A stretch of DNA of 64,000 nt from Ruminococcus flavefaciens 007c (GCF_000571935.1 NZ_ATAX01000036.1:62001-126000); one strand, 5' to 3'; positions 25,416-34,704 are shown, counted from the first letter of the stretch. Notes: generated by a model not told the origin, from the letters alone. Program-made: numbers and translations.

Positions 25416-28400
25416 ATGGATAAGATGTCAAAGTATATTATTGAAAACGGTAAAAAGGGTGAGGAGCGCCTTGTTCTGAAAAATGAAAAGGGCGTTCAGA
25501 TCGCAGCAGGCAAGCTTTTGTCAGCGGATAAGTTTACCCGCAGAAGTCTCAGGAACATTTCAAAGGATGCTGCCGATGCGGACATAGAGCTTCAGCTCAA
25601 GGAAGGCTTTGAAGTCAAGGAAGGCACAAAATTCGAGGTGTTCAAAGAAAAGGACGACAAGCTGAACTTCAGATTGAGAGAAAGCGGCGGAAATGTGCTT
25701 ATTGAAGGCAATTCCTACGATAATATCACAGACTGTCTTGAGGCTGTGAACGAGGCAAGAGAGTCGCTGAGAGATATGTCGTATTCTGCCGAACTGACAG
25801 CAATACATAAGATGCCTGCCTTTACAAAGAAGAAGGCTGTTCCGAAATTTGCTTCCATGGCTGAGGAGATCAAGCAGGCAGAGAACCGCAGCAAGGACAC
25901 CGGCTTCTCTGTGATCATGAGCGAAAAGGAGCGTCCCTCATTTATTATGGGACGTATCTCCGATGAAAAGATCACCTCTGCCAAAAAGGCTATCAGCGCA
26001 CTTAACTGCTTGCATCATACTATGGGCTTTGAAAATGCAGAGCAGGAATTCTCTGAGGACGACGTTGAGATCAGACAGGATATCAGCGGTACTACCTTCT
26101 ATCGTATGAAGCAGTACCACAAGGGCATACCTGTTTTTGCCCATACCCTTGTAGTATCAACTGATGCTGAAGGCAATGCAGAGTCCCTCAGCGGTCAGTA
26201 TCTGAATATCTCCTGTGATGACACCGTGAAGATCACCGAAGATGAGGCAAAGGCCATTGCCGAAAGAAAGTACGGAGAGATCATCAGCTCAGAGGGACTT
26301 ATCTATTACGTGGACGATGATGATAATACTTCTCTCAGCTGGTGTATCAATACAGAAGAGACAAAGGTCTATGTAAGTGCCGTGAATGGAACTATTTTAA
26401 GAACAATGCCTAATCTCTTCACTATTGACATCAATACCAACAGACATATCACAACACTGCTCAATGAAAGAGACGATATAAGCATACTTAATAAAGACGG
26501 CGGTTCTCCTTTCAGCCTTTACGACGGAGAAAGGAAGATCGAGATCTATGACGACCATAATAATACAAGAACCGAGACCGCAGTTGAAGCCACATCCGAA
26601 GGAAGCACTGTGCTTTCAGATTCTCAGGCAGTTACCGCTTATAACAATATCAAGAAGGTATATGATTATTACCGCGGAGTACTTGGACATAAAGGTGCTG
26701 ACGGAAAGGGCAAAAAGATACGTATTGTTATGAATTATCATGAATATACAAATAGACCCAATGCCTGCTTTGCTTCCGGTGAAAAGAGGTTTACCAAGAT
26801 ATGTCTTGCTACAAGAGGCGGTTATGAAAGAAGCCTTGATGTAATAGGCCATGAGTTTACTCATGCGGTAGATAATGCAATATGGGCTCCTGTATATGAG
26901 AATCAGTCAGGTGCTCTTGACGAAGCATATGCTGATATAATGGGTGAATTTGTTCAGGATGACACTCTTGATACTCATGGTGAAAATAAAACTCTCCGTT
27001 CTCCCCGCAAGTTTGACAACGGAAAAACCATGAAAGATTATAAAAGCCTTGGCGATAAAGAAAAGCCGGGTCTTGCAAACGATCAGGGATATGTGCATGA
27101 TAATTGTCAGATCATGACACATACGGCATATCTTATCCAGAAAAAATGGCTTACTGTAAACAGACGCAACAGATATGACCTTTCTGCACTGTTCTTTAAG
27201 TCAATGCAGTATTTAGGCCAGAGGAGCAATTTCAGTGACTGCTTCTATGCTCTGGTAAGAGCAGCCCTGACAATGAAGGTTGATGTAAAGTATTCTTATG
27301 AGAGACAGAAAAATATCGGAGCTATTGCCGATGCTTTCCTTGAAACAGGTATTTTCCCGAATATTACTTCTTATACCAGTGCACATAAAAATATCAAGGT
27401 AAAAGGAAGGGTGACAGATTCGAATGACGGATATGCTGTTCCCGGTGTAACGGTAAGTGCATATCTGGCAAGCGGCGGCAAGTGTACATGGTCAACGGTA
27501 ACGAACTCTAACGGTGAATATGAGATATCGCTTCGTGAAAATGAGAATTGTATCATTAAATTCTCAAGATGCGACGGATATATGGGTGAGATCAAAACAG
27601 GCAAGATCACATCTAAGAACTGCGGTCCATGGAATTTCGTGTCGAAAATAAGCAATTATATCACCAAATCGTCATTCAGGATATGCGGTCATGTAATGAA
27701 CCCCGATACAGGTCGTACAGTGGCAGGTGCCACAGTAAAGATCGTAAAGGGCAAGCATACCGATAGTCAGGTAATGACAATGAAGCCCGAGGTAGAGCTC
27801 AAAACAGACGCCAACGGATATTTCTGCACATACGCTCTGCCGAAGGGAGAGTATGATGTCTGGGCATATTCTGAGATAAGTCATTCCGAGTATTGCCGGA
27901 CGAGTATAGCCCATGTCAACAACAGCACTGATCCCGAGTATATCCTTAATCTGACCAAAAAGAAGCGCTACTATGTTACAGGTTTCTGTATCCAGGCAGC
28001 AAATACACAGAGCGGTGCCAAGGACCTTGTCGGCGCAGGCAAGACTCTGATAGATGTAGATCTTAACAAGGGAGCAGGAGGCGACTGGATCTATATGAGC
28101 TACTGTGTCGGTAATAGTGTAAATCCCATAACCAATCTTCTTATCTATGAGAGCAATAAGAAGGAGACCTGGAAGACAAAGACCATCACTCACAATGGTA
28201 TAAAGGCTGTATACAGCCGTCTGGACATTGATCTTAACAAGGGAGCAGGCGGAAAATACATTTACATCTGCTCAACACGCGATAAGCAGTTCCGTCCGCT
28301 GACAAAGCTTGATGTTGTCGTCCGCGGCAGCGGTGTGGTACGTGCGCCTTACTGGTCGGGAGTCCGCAGCGTAAAGGCATCTGATAAGTCGGTAGACTCG

Positions 28401-28475
28401 TATTCGGACCTCAATGCAGGCGTAAGGGGCAGCAGCGACATCTATCTCATGCAGACAAGAAAGGAGATAATGTAA
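25416..28475 (+). CDS. Thermolysin-type (M4) metallopeptidase with repeat-containing C-terminus, no signal peptide
   Basis: A 1019-residue zinc peptidase. An FTP-like inhibitory propeptide region (about 190-330) precedes the M4 catalytic domain with HEFTH at 479-483 and the third zinc ligand Glu about 503 in ALDEAYADIMGE. After about 650 come two carboxypeptidase-regulatory-like beta domains (VKGRVTDSNDGYAVPGVTV and ICGHVMNPDTGRTVAGATV), then two DLNKGAGG repeats of a beta-prism-like module and a short tail. The N-terminus is charged and lacks a signal peptide although M4 enzymes are normally exported. AGGAG precedes the ATG at 25416; no better upstream start exists. Confidence 0.88.
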   Translation: MDKMSKYIIENGKKGEERLVLKNEKGVQIAAGKLLSADKFTRRSLRNISKDAADADIELQLKEGFEVKEGTKFEVFKEKDDKLNFRLRESGGNVLIEGNSYDNITDCLEAVNEARESLRDMSYSAELTAIHKMPAFTKKKAVPKFASMAEEIKQAENRSKDTGFSVIMSEKERPSFIMGRISDEKITSAKKAISALNCLHHTMGFENAEQEFSEDDVEIRQDISGTTFYRMKQYHKGIPVFAHTLVVSTDAEGNAESLSGQYLNISCDDTVKITEDEAKAIAERKYGEIISSEGLIYYVDDDDNTSLSWCINTEETKVYVSAVNGTILRTMPNLFTIDINTNRHITTLLNERDDISILNKDGGSPFSLYDGERKIEIYDDHNNTRTETAVEATSEGSTVLSDSQAVTAYNNIKKVYDYYRGVLGHKGADGKGKKIRIVMNYHEYTNRPNACFASGEKRFTKICLATRGGYERSLDVIGHEFTHAVDNAIWAPVYENQSGALDEAYADIMGEFVQDDTLDTHGENKTLRSPRKFDNGKTMKDYKSLGDKEKPGLANDQGYVHDNCQIMTHTAYLIQKKWLTVNRRNRYDLSALFFKSMQYLGQRSNFSDCFYALVRAALTMKVDVKYSYERQKNIGAIADAFLETGIFPNITSYTSAHKNIKVKGRVTDSNDGYAVPGVTVSAYLASGGKCTWSTVTNSNGEYEISLRENENCIIKFSRCDGYMGEIKTGKITSKNCGPWNFVSKISNYITKSSFRICGHVMNPDTGRTVAGATVKIVKGKHTDSQVMTMKPEVELKTDANGYFCTYALPKGEYDVWAYSEISHSEYCRTSIAHVNNSTDPEYILNLTKKKRYYVTGFCIQAANTQSGAKDLVGAGKTLIDVDLNKGAGGDWIYMSYCVGNSVNPITNLLIYESNKKETWKTKTITHNGIKAVYSRLDIDLNKGAGGKYIYICSTRDKQFRPLTKLDVVVRGSGVVRAPYWSGVRSVKASDKSVDSYSDLNAGVRGSSDIYLMQTRKEIM

Positions 28476-28537
28476 AAGCATAAATTGTACGGCGTATGAT
28501 AGGATATGCGGCATGAGAACTGCCGCATAATAAAAAA

Positions 28538-28568
28538 GGGCTGTTGAGATGATCCTCTCAACAGCTCT
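28538..28568. terminator. Bidirectional terminator after M4 peptidase and C39-like genes
   Basis: GGGCTGTTGAGA (28538-28549) pairs with TCTCAACAGCTCT (28556-28568). A-rich sequence lies before it and T-rich sequence after it. A smaller hairpin GCGGCA/TGCCGC lies just upstream. Confidence 0.85.
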
Positions 28569-28588
28569 TTCGTTTGTATTATGTATTA

Positions 28589-29635
28589 TCAGAGTATAGC
28601 CCAGCCTGCGCCGCTCTTGAACTTTCCGTACTTAACGCCGTTTACCATCTGCTCTTGAACGATGGTGAATACGCTGCCCTCTGAAAGTGTTGTTTTTACT
28701 TCGCTTGAGCCTGCTGCCGTATAAAGCTTTGTACCCTTTTCAAAACGTTTTGTGTAGTTTGTTGCAACAGGTCCCCAGTTGAGGTTCTCACTCAATATAG
28801 CCCAGCCTGCACCGCTCTTGAACTTGCCGTACTTAACGCCGTTTACAGTCTGCTCTTCAACGATAGTATACACGTTTGCAGATGTAAGAGTTGTTGTTAC
28901 CTGGCTTGAACCGGGAGCTGCGTAGAGCTTTGTGCCGCTCTCAAATCTCTTGGTATAAGGGCAGTTCTGGTTTTCGTTTCCTGACGGTTTGTTTGAAAGA
29001 AGAGCATACCAGTCTACATTTGTAGTTCCTGACTGGAGTTTGGATGCCGATACCCAGCCGTCAGCAGCCAGACCTCTGCCTGAGGTTACAGCGCTGTCGA
29101 TAACATGATACTGGCCGTTTCTGTAGCCTGTTATAGCTATAAAGTGTCCGTAGACGTGAACTACAGCAACTCCACCGCTGCTAAGGTGATTGATAAATCT
29201 TGAGTCTGTGACCTTGCCTGAGTACATTCCATCCATGGTAAACTTGTATGCGTCACCGTAAGCTGCCTGAACATGGCTGAAGAAAATATCTCTGTATGTA
29301 CCGCCTGCACCGGGTCTGTAGCCTCCGTCATTTACGCCCCATGTTGCAACTGCCTTTGCGTCTGCATAAGTATAGTTAAGTGCATAGATGGCATTGCAGA
29401 AAGCGAATACGCCGCAGGCTGATACCTTCATATTATTCTGAGAGGGATCTGTTGAATACTTTGTAAAATGAACATTAGCCCACTGAGAATCCCACTGATT
29501 GTAGAGCCTTCCGTTTTCATATGCAGCAGATGCGCATATAGGTGTTATTGTGCTGAGATTTGATGATACGGGTGCAGCCATTCCTGCGAAACAGAGTGAT
29601 ACAGCCATGAGAGCTGCGATTGACTTCTTAAACAT
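28589..29635 (-). CDS. Secreted C39-like cysteine peptidase with two SH3-like repeats
   Basis: A 348-residue exported protein. A signal peptide covers about 1-37. A papain-like C39_2 domain follows with SACGVFAFCNA (Cys 74), VVHVYGHFIAITGY (His 164) and HVIDSAV (Asp 180) as a likely triad. Two repeats of about 65 residues end the protein, each with TKRFExGTKLYxAxGSSxVxTTL and VNGVKYGKFKSGAGWAIL, which resemble bacterial SH3 wall-binding modules. Action on peptides or the cell wall is inferred. GGAGG precedes the ATG. Confidence 0.85.
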   Translation of the reverse strand: MFKKSIAALMAVSLCFAGMAAPVSSNLSTITPICASAAYENGRLYNQWDSQWANVHFTKYSTDPSQNNMKVSACGVFAFCNAIYALNYTYADAKAVATWGVNDGGYRPGAGGTYRDIFFSHVQAAYGDAYKFTMDGMYSGKVTDSRFINHLSSGGVAVVHVYGHFIAITGYRNGQYHVIDSAVTSGRGLAADGWVSASKLQSGTTNVDWYALLSNKPSGNENQNCPYTKRFESGTKLYAAPGSSQVTTTLTSANVYTIVEEQTVNGVKYGKFKSGAGWAILSENLNWGPVATNYTKRFEKGTKLYTAAGSSEVKTTLSEGSVFTIVQEQMVNGVKYGKFKSGAGWAIL

Positions 29636-30094
29636 AATTTTTTCCTCCTGAATTTTAACATTTTGATTTTAATGATTTTTTATTAAGGGTTATTATAATT
29701 CCTGACGTCAGATTGCTTCGTTTTTTCCTTACAAGTATACTTTACATCAAAGAGCGTCTTTCTTCAATCAAACGGGAGTAAGGAGGAGATTTTTTGGAGT
29801 AAACGGGGGATTCGGGGGAAAAAAGAGATAATAACAGCCTGAAATGGCTTAGTATAGGGGAATATGGCAGCCACACACATGAAAGATCAAGGGATAAGAG
29901 CAATTATTTCACCGTATATTGACCAAAAAGGGCTAATAGCTCTGTAATTAAAGTGAAAAGGGCGTATTCTTTATTATAAAAGGGATCGCTGGGGTCATGA
30001 CGAACTTGTTGCCTCAGATAGCCGGGAGTTCTGCAATTCCGACAATGTTACCTATCTGAAATAACGGATCACATTGTCTATAGACTGAAAAAGA
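29636..30094. other. Intergenic region with possible plus-strand structured RNA
   Basis: No protein gene is supported. TCAGATAG (30014-30021) pairs perfectly with CTATCTGA (30052-30059), closing a 30-base region. A weak plus-strand promoter TTGACC-N18-TGTAAT lies at 29919-29948, and the strong hairpin at 30095-30123 would end such a transcript of about 170 bases. TATAAT at 29692-29697 on the minus strand may belong to the C39-like gene but has no clear -35. Confidence 0.35.
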
Positions 30095-30123
30095 AAAGGA
30101 TCAGCGGAAAACGCTGATCCTTT
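30095..30123 (-). terminator. Terminator of the GNAT/pseudouridine synthase operon
   Basis: AAAGGATCAGCG (30095-30106) and CGCTGATCCTTT (30112-30123) form a perfect 12-base stem with a GAAAA loop. Minus-strand reading runs into TTCTTTTTC. Confidence 0.9.
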
Positions 30124-30126
30124 AAT

Positions 30127-30759
30127 TTATTTCGCATCTGTGTTCTGCACAGATCGGTTCTTTTCATCATTTATGAGAAGTTCAAGCTCTTTTTCTGTAA
30201 GCGGACGGTATTCTCCTGCTTCAAGGGAGGAGTCCAGGGAGAGTCCTCCTATACTGTCGCGTCGCAGGTAGAATATCCTGCAGTGGACAGCTTCAAGCAG
30301 CCTTTTTACTTCATGCTTCTTGCCCTCGTGTATTGTAAGGATTCCCGCAAAGGCGGGACCGTCCGGATTTTTCATATATTTTTCACGGCGCTTTGCGGGC
30401 ATGAAGGCTTCCAGCTCTGCTGTGCGGTATTCCTTTATCAGTCGGAATTCCGCAGAACGGGCGGTAAAGCCCGCAAGCTCCATGCCACATTCCAGTCTGT
30501 GCTGCTTTTCTGCGTCCATAGCTCCCAGCGCGTAGAAAAAATAGGACTTGCTGATATGTCTGTCAGGCTGCATTATCCTGAAATCGAGATCCCCGTCATC
30601 AGTGAGTATGAGCAGTCCGCAGGTGTCCATATCCAGCCGCCCGACAGGATGAAGTCTTTCTGCAAGTTCTTTTGGAAAATAGTCCATAACTGTCCTGTGG
30701 ACTGCATCTGTGCGGGCGGTGACGCAGCCCTGGGGCTTATTGAACATATAATACAGCAT
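30127..30759 (-). CDS. RsuA/RluB-family pseudouridine synthase lacking S4 domain
   Basis: A 210-residue enzyme that isomerises uridine to pseudouridine in rRNA. The catalytic motif HPVGRLDMDTCGLLILTDDGDL contains the invariant Asp at about residue 43. EGKKHEVKRLLEAV and the LRRDSIGGLSLD segment are family-typical. It starts directly with the catalytic domain, MLYYMFNKPQGCVTA, without the usual N-terminal S4 RNA-binding domain, as in short RsuA homologs of Firmicutes. It lies 14 bases after a GNAT gene and is probably co-transcribed. Confidence 0.92.
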   Translation of the reverse strand: MLYYMFNKPQGCVTARTDAVHRTVMDYFPKELAERLHPVGRLDMDTCGLLILTDDGDLDFRIMQPDRHISKSYFFYALGAMDAEKQHRLECGMELAGFTARSAEFRLIKEYRTAELEAFMPAKRREKYMKNPDGPAFAGILTIHEGKKHEVKRLLEAVHCRIFYLRRDSIGGLSLDSSLEAGEYRPLTEKELELLINDEKNRSVQNTDAK

Positions 30760-30773
30760 TTTTTCCTCCGGTA

Positions 30774-31319
30774 TTATTTTCTGTAAAGCCTGGGGATATG
30801 ATCCGGGACTATAGTGCGGAGATACTCGGTGAATCGCACAAAGCCCTCTTTGTCAAAATCAGGCTCGGAGCAGGCTATCGAAAATTCCGTTTCATCGTAG
30901 AAGCTGTACCAGCCGGTTTCGATGAAGCCGTTGCGCAGGTAAAAATCCCGTCTGTGCAGGCGAACGGAGTTGTTGCCGCAGCTTTCGTCGGGAGCTTCAA
31001 ATTCAGTGACTATCTGAGTATCGGGATAGAATTCCGTGAGAAGCTTCAGGGCGCGGCTGCCGATACCCTTTGAGCGCATATCCGAGCTGACTGCGAAATA
31101 TGCAAGATAGCGGATATTCCTGTATTTCCTAACTGTAAAGAAGCCCACCGGAGTATGGTCTGCGTATATGCCCAGCATATCGAGGTTGCCGTCTGAGCCC
31201 GAGTCGTAGAGGTCGTCCAGAGAATTCCTCTCGTTGGCAGGGAATGCTTTGTTGTTTATCAGGTCAAGGATCTCCTTGTCGCGGTCGTCCCTGAATACCT
31301 GTTTTAATTGTACTGTCAT
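30774..31319 (-). CDS. GNAT-family N-acetyltransferase
   Basis: A 181-residue acetyltransferase with AYFAVSSDMRSKGIGSRALKLL as the acetyl-CoA site (about 74-95) and RRDFYLRNGFIETGW in the C-terminal strand. Substrate unknown. CGGAGG lies before the ATG, and a perfect promoter lies upstream at 31352-31380. It heads a two-gene unit with the pseudouridine synthase. Confidence 0.87.
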   Translation of the reverse strand: MTVQLKQVFRDDRDKEILDLINNKAFPANERNSLDDLYDSGSDGNLDMLGIYADHTPVGFFTVRKYRNIRYLAYFAVSSDMRSKGIGSRALKLLTEFYPDTQIVTEFEAPDESCGNNSVRLHRRDFYLRNGFIETGWYSFYDETEFSIACSEPDFDKEGFVRFTEYLRTIVPDHIPRLYRK

Positions 31320-31351
31320 AGTTACCTCCGTTTTTGCAGGTCTGTATACAA

Positions 31352-31380
31352 ATTATAGCAGTCGGCAGCATCGTTGTCAA
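31352..31380 (-). promoter_or_regulatory. Promoter of the GNAT/pseudouridine synthase operon
   Basis: Minus-strand TTGACA (31375-31380) and TATAAT (31352-31357) with a 17-base spacer. Confidence 0.88.
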
Positions 31381-31790
31381 TGCCGGCTGCGGAGGCACCG
31401 AAACGGAGATCGTTTTTCGTGGGTGAAAAGTCGGAGATTTTGTTTTTTGTCTTATCATTTTATTGTTATGAACAATGCAAAGTATAGTTACATTTTTAAT
31501 AAATAGCAATAATATGTACAAACGTGCAGTGAATGTATCATAATGATTTTTTGTGGAAATTGCTCGGTTGAAATCACGATTTGCACGCAGATACGTTGCT
31601 TTTGCCTAATTTTGGGCATAAAGTTTGCTTCCGTTTGCGCAATATCTGACCGACAAGAGCGATGAGCGCAATATTTGACTTGTATTACTCATAGTGAAAA
31701 TACTATAATTATGTACAGATAGACATATAACCTTGTTCATTATTCTGAGGGATACTTAATCTTAAAAACAACTCAGAAGGAGTGATCAAA
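31381..31790 (+). promoter_or_regulatory. Upstream region of the xylanase-esterase gene with direct repeats
   Basis: No gene is seen. GCGCAATATCTGAC (31637-31650) and GCGCAATATTTGAC (31666-31679) are near-identical direct repeats set 29 bases apart. They lie just upstream of a TATAAT at 31704-31709 that has only a weak -35, a layout fitting activator-dependent transcription. Confidence 0.5.
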
Positions 31791-34577
31791 GTGAAAATGA
31801 AAACGTTCAGAAAGATCATCGGCGGAACAGTATCTGCACTGATGATCGCAACAAGCATGCCTGTCGTTGCTTCAGCTGCTGATCAGCAGACAAGAGGTAA
31901 CATCGGCGGCTTCGACTACGAGATGTGGAATCAGAACGGACAGGGCCAGGCCTCAATGAATCCCGGTGCAGGTTCTTTCACATGTTCTTGGAGCAATATC
32001 GAGAACTTCCTCGCTCGTATGGGCAAAAACTACGACAGCCAGAAGAAGAATTACAAGGCTTTCGGAAACATCGTTCTTACTTATGATGTAGAGTACACAC
32101 CAAGAGGAAATTCATATATGTGCGTATATGGATGGACAAGAAATCCTCTCATGGAATATTACATCGTTGAAGGTTGGGGCGACTGGAGACCACCCGGAAA
32201 CGATGGCGAAGTCAAGGGTACTGTTACAGCTAACGGAAATACCTATGACATTCGCAAGACAATGCGTTACAACCAGCCTTCACTGGATGGTACAGCAACA
32301 TTCCCTCAGTACTGGAGCGTTCGTCAGACAAGCGGTTCTGCAAACAACCAGACCAACTACATGAAGGGAACGATCGATGTAACCAAGCATTTTGACGCAT
32401 GGAGTGCAGCAGGTCTCGATATGTCCGGTACACTTTACGAGGTTTCACTCAATATCGAGGGTTACCGTTCAAACGGTTCTGCAAATGTAAAGAGCGTTAA
32501 CGTTACACAGGGAGGCTCTTCCGATAACGGTGCTCAGCAGCAGAACAACGACTGGAACCAGCAGAACAACAACCAGCAGCAGAATAACGACTGGAACAAC
32601 CAGAACAATGACTGGAGCAACTGGGGACAGCAGAACGGCGGCTTCGACTGGAACAACCAGAATCAGAACAACGACTGGAATCAGTGGAGTCAGCAGAATG
32701 GCGGCTTCGACTGGAACAATCAGGGCGGTTTTGACTGGAACAACCAGGGTCAGCAGCAGAACAATGGCTGGGACTGGGGCAGTATGGGTCAGCAGAACGG
32801 CGGCTTTGACTGGAATAACCAGAACAATAACCAGCAGAATGCTTGGAACGGCTGGGATAACAACAATAACTGGAACCAGTGGGATCAGAGCAACCAGTGG
32901 AACAACCAGCAGCAGAATAACGACTGGAATCAGTGGAATAATCAGAATCAGAACAACGACTGGAACAACTGGGGACAGCAGAATAATGACTGGAACCAGT
33001 GGAATAACCAGAACCAGAACAACGACTGGAACAACTGGGGACAGCAGAATAACGACTGGAACCAGTGGAATAACCAGGGCCAGAACAACGACTGGAATAA
33101 CTGGAACAACCAGAACAACAACTGGGATTGGAACAACCAGAACAACAACCAGCAGAACACATGGAACGGCTGGGACAATAACAACAACTGGAACCAGTGG
33201 GATCAGAACAACCAGTGGAACAACCAGCAGCAGAACAATGGTTGGGACTGGAATAATCAGAACCAGAATAATGACTGGAACCAGTGGAATAACCAGAACC
33301 AGAACAACGACTGGAATAACTGGGGTCAGCAGGGCGGCTTCGACTGGAACAGCCAGGGCCAGAACAATGACTGGAACAACTGGGGCGGCCAGAATAACGA
33401 TTGGAACAACCAGAACAACAACCAGCAGAACGCTTGGAACGGTTGGGACAATAACAACAACTGGAACCAGTGGAATAACCAGAACCAGAACAACGACTGG
33501 AACAACCAGGGTCAGCAAGGCGGCTTTGACTGGGGCAATATGGGCCAGCAGGGCGGCTTTGACTGGAACAACCAGGGTCAGCAAGGCGGCTTCGACTGGA
33601 GCAGCATGGGCCAGCAGGGCGGCGGCTTTGACTGGAACAATCAGGGCCAGCAGGGCGGCAACATTGACTGGAGCGGCATGGCCGGCGGATTCAATAATGA
33701 CAATAACAGCAATATAGGCTCAGATCCCGGCAACGGCGGTAATGCAACATCAGGTCTGAATGCAAAGATCAGACAGGATATGCCTACATCTGTTCCCGCA
33801 GGAGCAGAGAAGAGCGGCGGCTGCAAGGTTGAGAAGAAGACCTATAACTGTAAATTCACAGGCGGACAGAAGAGCTGTAATGTAATTCTTCCTCCTAACT
33901 ATAATGCAAGCAAGCAGTACCCTGTAATGTACGTTCTCCACGGTATCGGCGGTGACGAAAACAGCATGGTAAGCGGTATGGGCGTTCAGGAGCTTCTTGC
34001 AGGCCTTACTTCAAGCGGCCAGGCTGAGGAAATGATCATCGTTCTTCCCAGCCAGTACACAAGCAAGAACGGCAACGGCGGCGGCGGTTTCGGTATCAAC
34101 CAGGAGACCTGCGCTGCATACGACAACTTCCTCTATGATATCTCTGACAGCCTTATTCCTTTCATCGAGGCTAACTACTCTGTAAAGACAGGCCGCGAGA
34201 ACAGAGCTATCACAGGATTTTCAATGGGAGGCCGTGAGGCTATCTACATTGGTCTTATGCGTCCTGACCTCTTCGGTTATGTAGGCGGTGCTTGTCCCGC
34301 TCCCGGAATCACACCTGCAACAGATATGTTCATGACACATCCCGGTTGTATGCAGGAGAGCGAGATGAAGTTCAGAAACGTAGGTCCCGAGCCTGCTGTA
34401 TTCATGATCACAGGTGGTACAAACGACTCAGTTGTTGGTACATTCCCCAAGCAGTACAGCGATATACTGACAAAGAACGGCGTTGAGCACGTTTACCAGT
34501 CTATCCCCGGCGGCGGACATGGCGGAGATTCTGTAAAGCCTCATCTCTACACATTCATGAGATACGCTTTCAAGTAA
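31791..34577 (+). CDS. GH11 xylanase - Asn/Gln/Trp-rich linker - CE1 esterase
   Basis: A 928-residue secreted enzyme with a signal peptide (1 to about 30). The GH11 xylanase domain (about 31-240) has Glu about 122 in RNPLMEYYIVEGWG and Glu about 223 in NIEGYRSNGSANV as catalytic pair. A linker of nearly 400 residues is built from NNDWNQW-, GGFDWNNQ- and QQN-type repeats. The CE1 domain (about 660-928) has GFSMGGREA (Ser about 811) and GGGHGG (His about 910), fitting a feruloyl or acetyl-xylan esterase. No dockerin is seen. AAGGAG is best spaced for GTG 31791; ATG 31797 is the alternative. It resembles R. flavefaciens xylanases in design. Confidence 0.93.
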   Translation: MKMKTFRKIIGGTVSALMIATSMPVVASAADQQTRGNIGGFDYEMWNQNGQGQASMNPGAGSFTCSWSNIENFLARMGKNYDSQKKNYKAFGNIVLTYDVEYTPRGNSYMCVYGWTRNPLMEYYIVEGWGDWRPPGNDGEVKGTVTANGNTYDIRKTMRYNQPSLDGTATFPQYWSVRQTSGSANNQTNYMKGTIDVTKHFDAWSAAGLDMSGTLYEVSLNIEGYRSNGSANVKSVNVTQGGSSDNGAQQQNNDWNQQNNNQQQNNDWNNQNNDWSNWGQQNGGFDWNNQNQNNDWNQWSQQNGGFDWNNQGGFDWNNQGQQQNNGWDWGSMGQQNGGFDWNNQNNNQQNAWNGWDNNNNWNQWDQSNQWNNQQQNNDWNQWNNQNQNNDWNNWGQQNNDWNQWNNQNQNNDWNNWGQQNNDWNQWNNQGQNNDWNNWNNQNNNWDWNNQNNNQQNTWNGWDNNNNWNQWDQNNQWNNQQQNNGWDWNNQNQNNDWNQWNNQNQNNDWNNWGQQGGFDWNSQGQNNDWNNWGGQNNDWNNQNNNQQNAWNGWDNNNNWNQWNNQNQNNDWNNQGQQGGFDWGNMGQQGGFDWNNQGQQGGFDWSSMGQQGGGFDWNNQGQQGGNIDWSGMAGGFNNDNNSNIGSDPGNGGNATSGLNAKIRQDMPTSVPAGAEKSGGCKVEKKTYNCKFTGGQKSCNVILPPNYNASKQYPVMYVLHGIGGDENSMVSGMGVQELLAGLTSSGQAEEMIIVLPSQYTSKNGNGGGGFGINQETCAAYDNFLYDISDSLIPFIEANYSVKTGRENRAITGFSMGGREAIYIGLMRPDLFGYVGGACPAPGITPATDMFMTHPGCMQESEMKFRNVGPEPAVFMITGGTNDSVVGTFPKQYSDILTKNGVEHVYQSIPGGGHGGDSVKPHLYTFMRYAFK
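32530..33690 (+). repeat. Low-complexity Asn/Gln/Trp coding repeat
   Basis: About 1.16 kb of imperfect tandem units such as AACAACGACTGGAAC and CAGCAGGGCGGC encode the linker of the xylanase-esterase. Larger blocks recur too, for instance an NNQQNxWNGWDNNNNWNQW unit appears three times. This is internal duplication, not a CRISPR array. Long open frames in other phases here are an effect of the composition. Confidence 0.9.
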
Positions 34578-34623
34578 TATAAGTTTATCCACAGAATGAA
34601 AACATGATACTATAAAAACAGCT

Positions 34624-34655
34624 GACGCTGTCCATTACGGACAGCGTCGGTTTTT
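34624..34655 (+). terminator. Terminator of the xylanase-esterase gene
   Basis: GACGCTGTCC (34624-34633) pairs with GGACAGCGTC (34639-34648), followed by GGTTTTT. Confidence 0.9.
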
Positions 34656-34674
34656 ATTATATGCCAAAAGAAGC

Positions 34675-34697
34675 GCCGCTGATAAATTATCAGCGGC
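34675..34697 (-). terminator. Terminator of the second sigma/anti-sigma operon
   Basis: GCCGCTGATA (34675-34684) and TATCAGCGGC (34688-34697), a perfect 10-base stem with a 3-base loop. On the minus strand it runs into CTTCTTTT. Confidence 0.8.
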
Positions 34698-34704
34698 GTC
34701 AGCA

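Noticed and set aside
32530..33690. Repeat array that could suggest a CRISPR
   Set aside because: The repeats are in frame, imperfect and without unique spacers; they encode the protein linker.
32469..33717. Long open frames of about 370-395 codons in other phases of the xylanase linker
   Set aside because: They are low-complexity mirror frames of the Asn/Gln/Trp repeats, with no ribosome site and no plausible domain.
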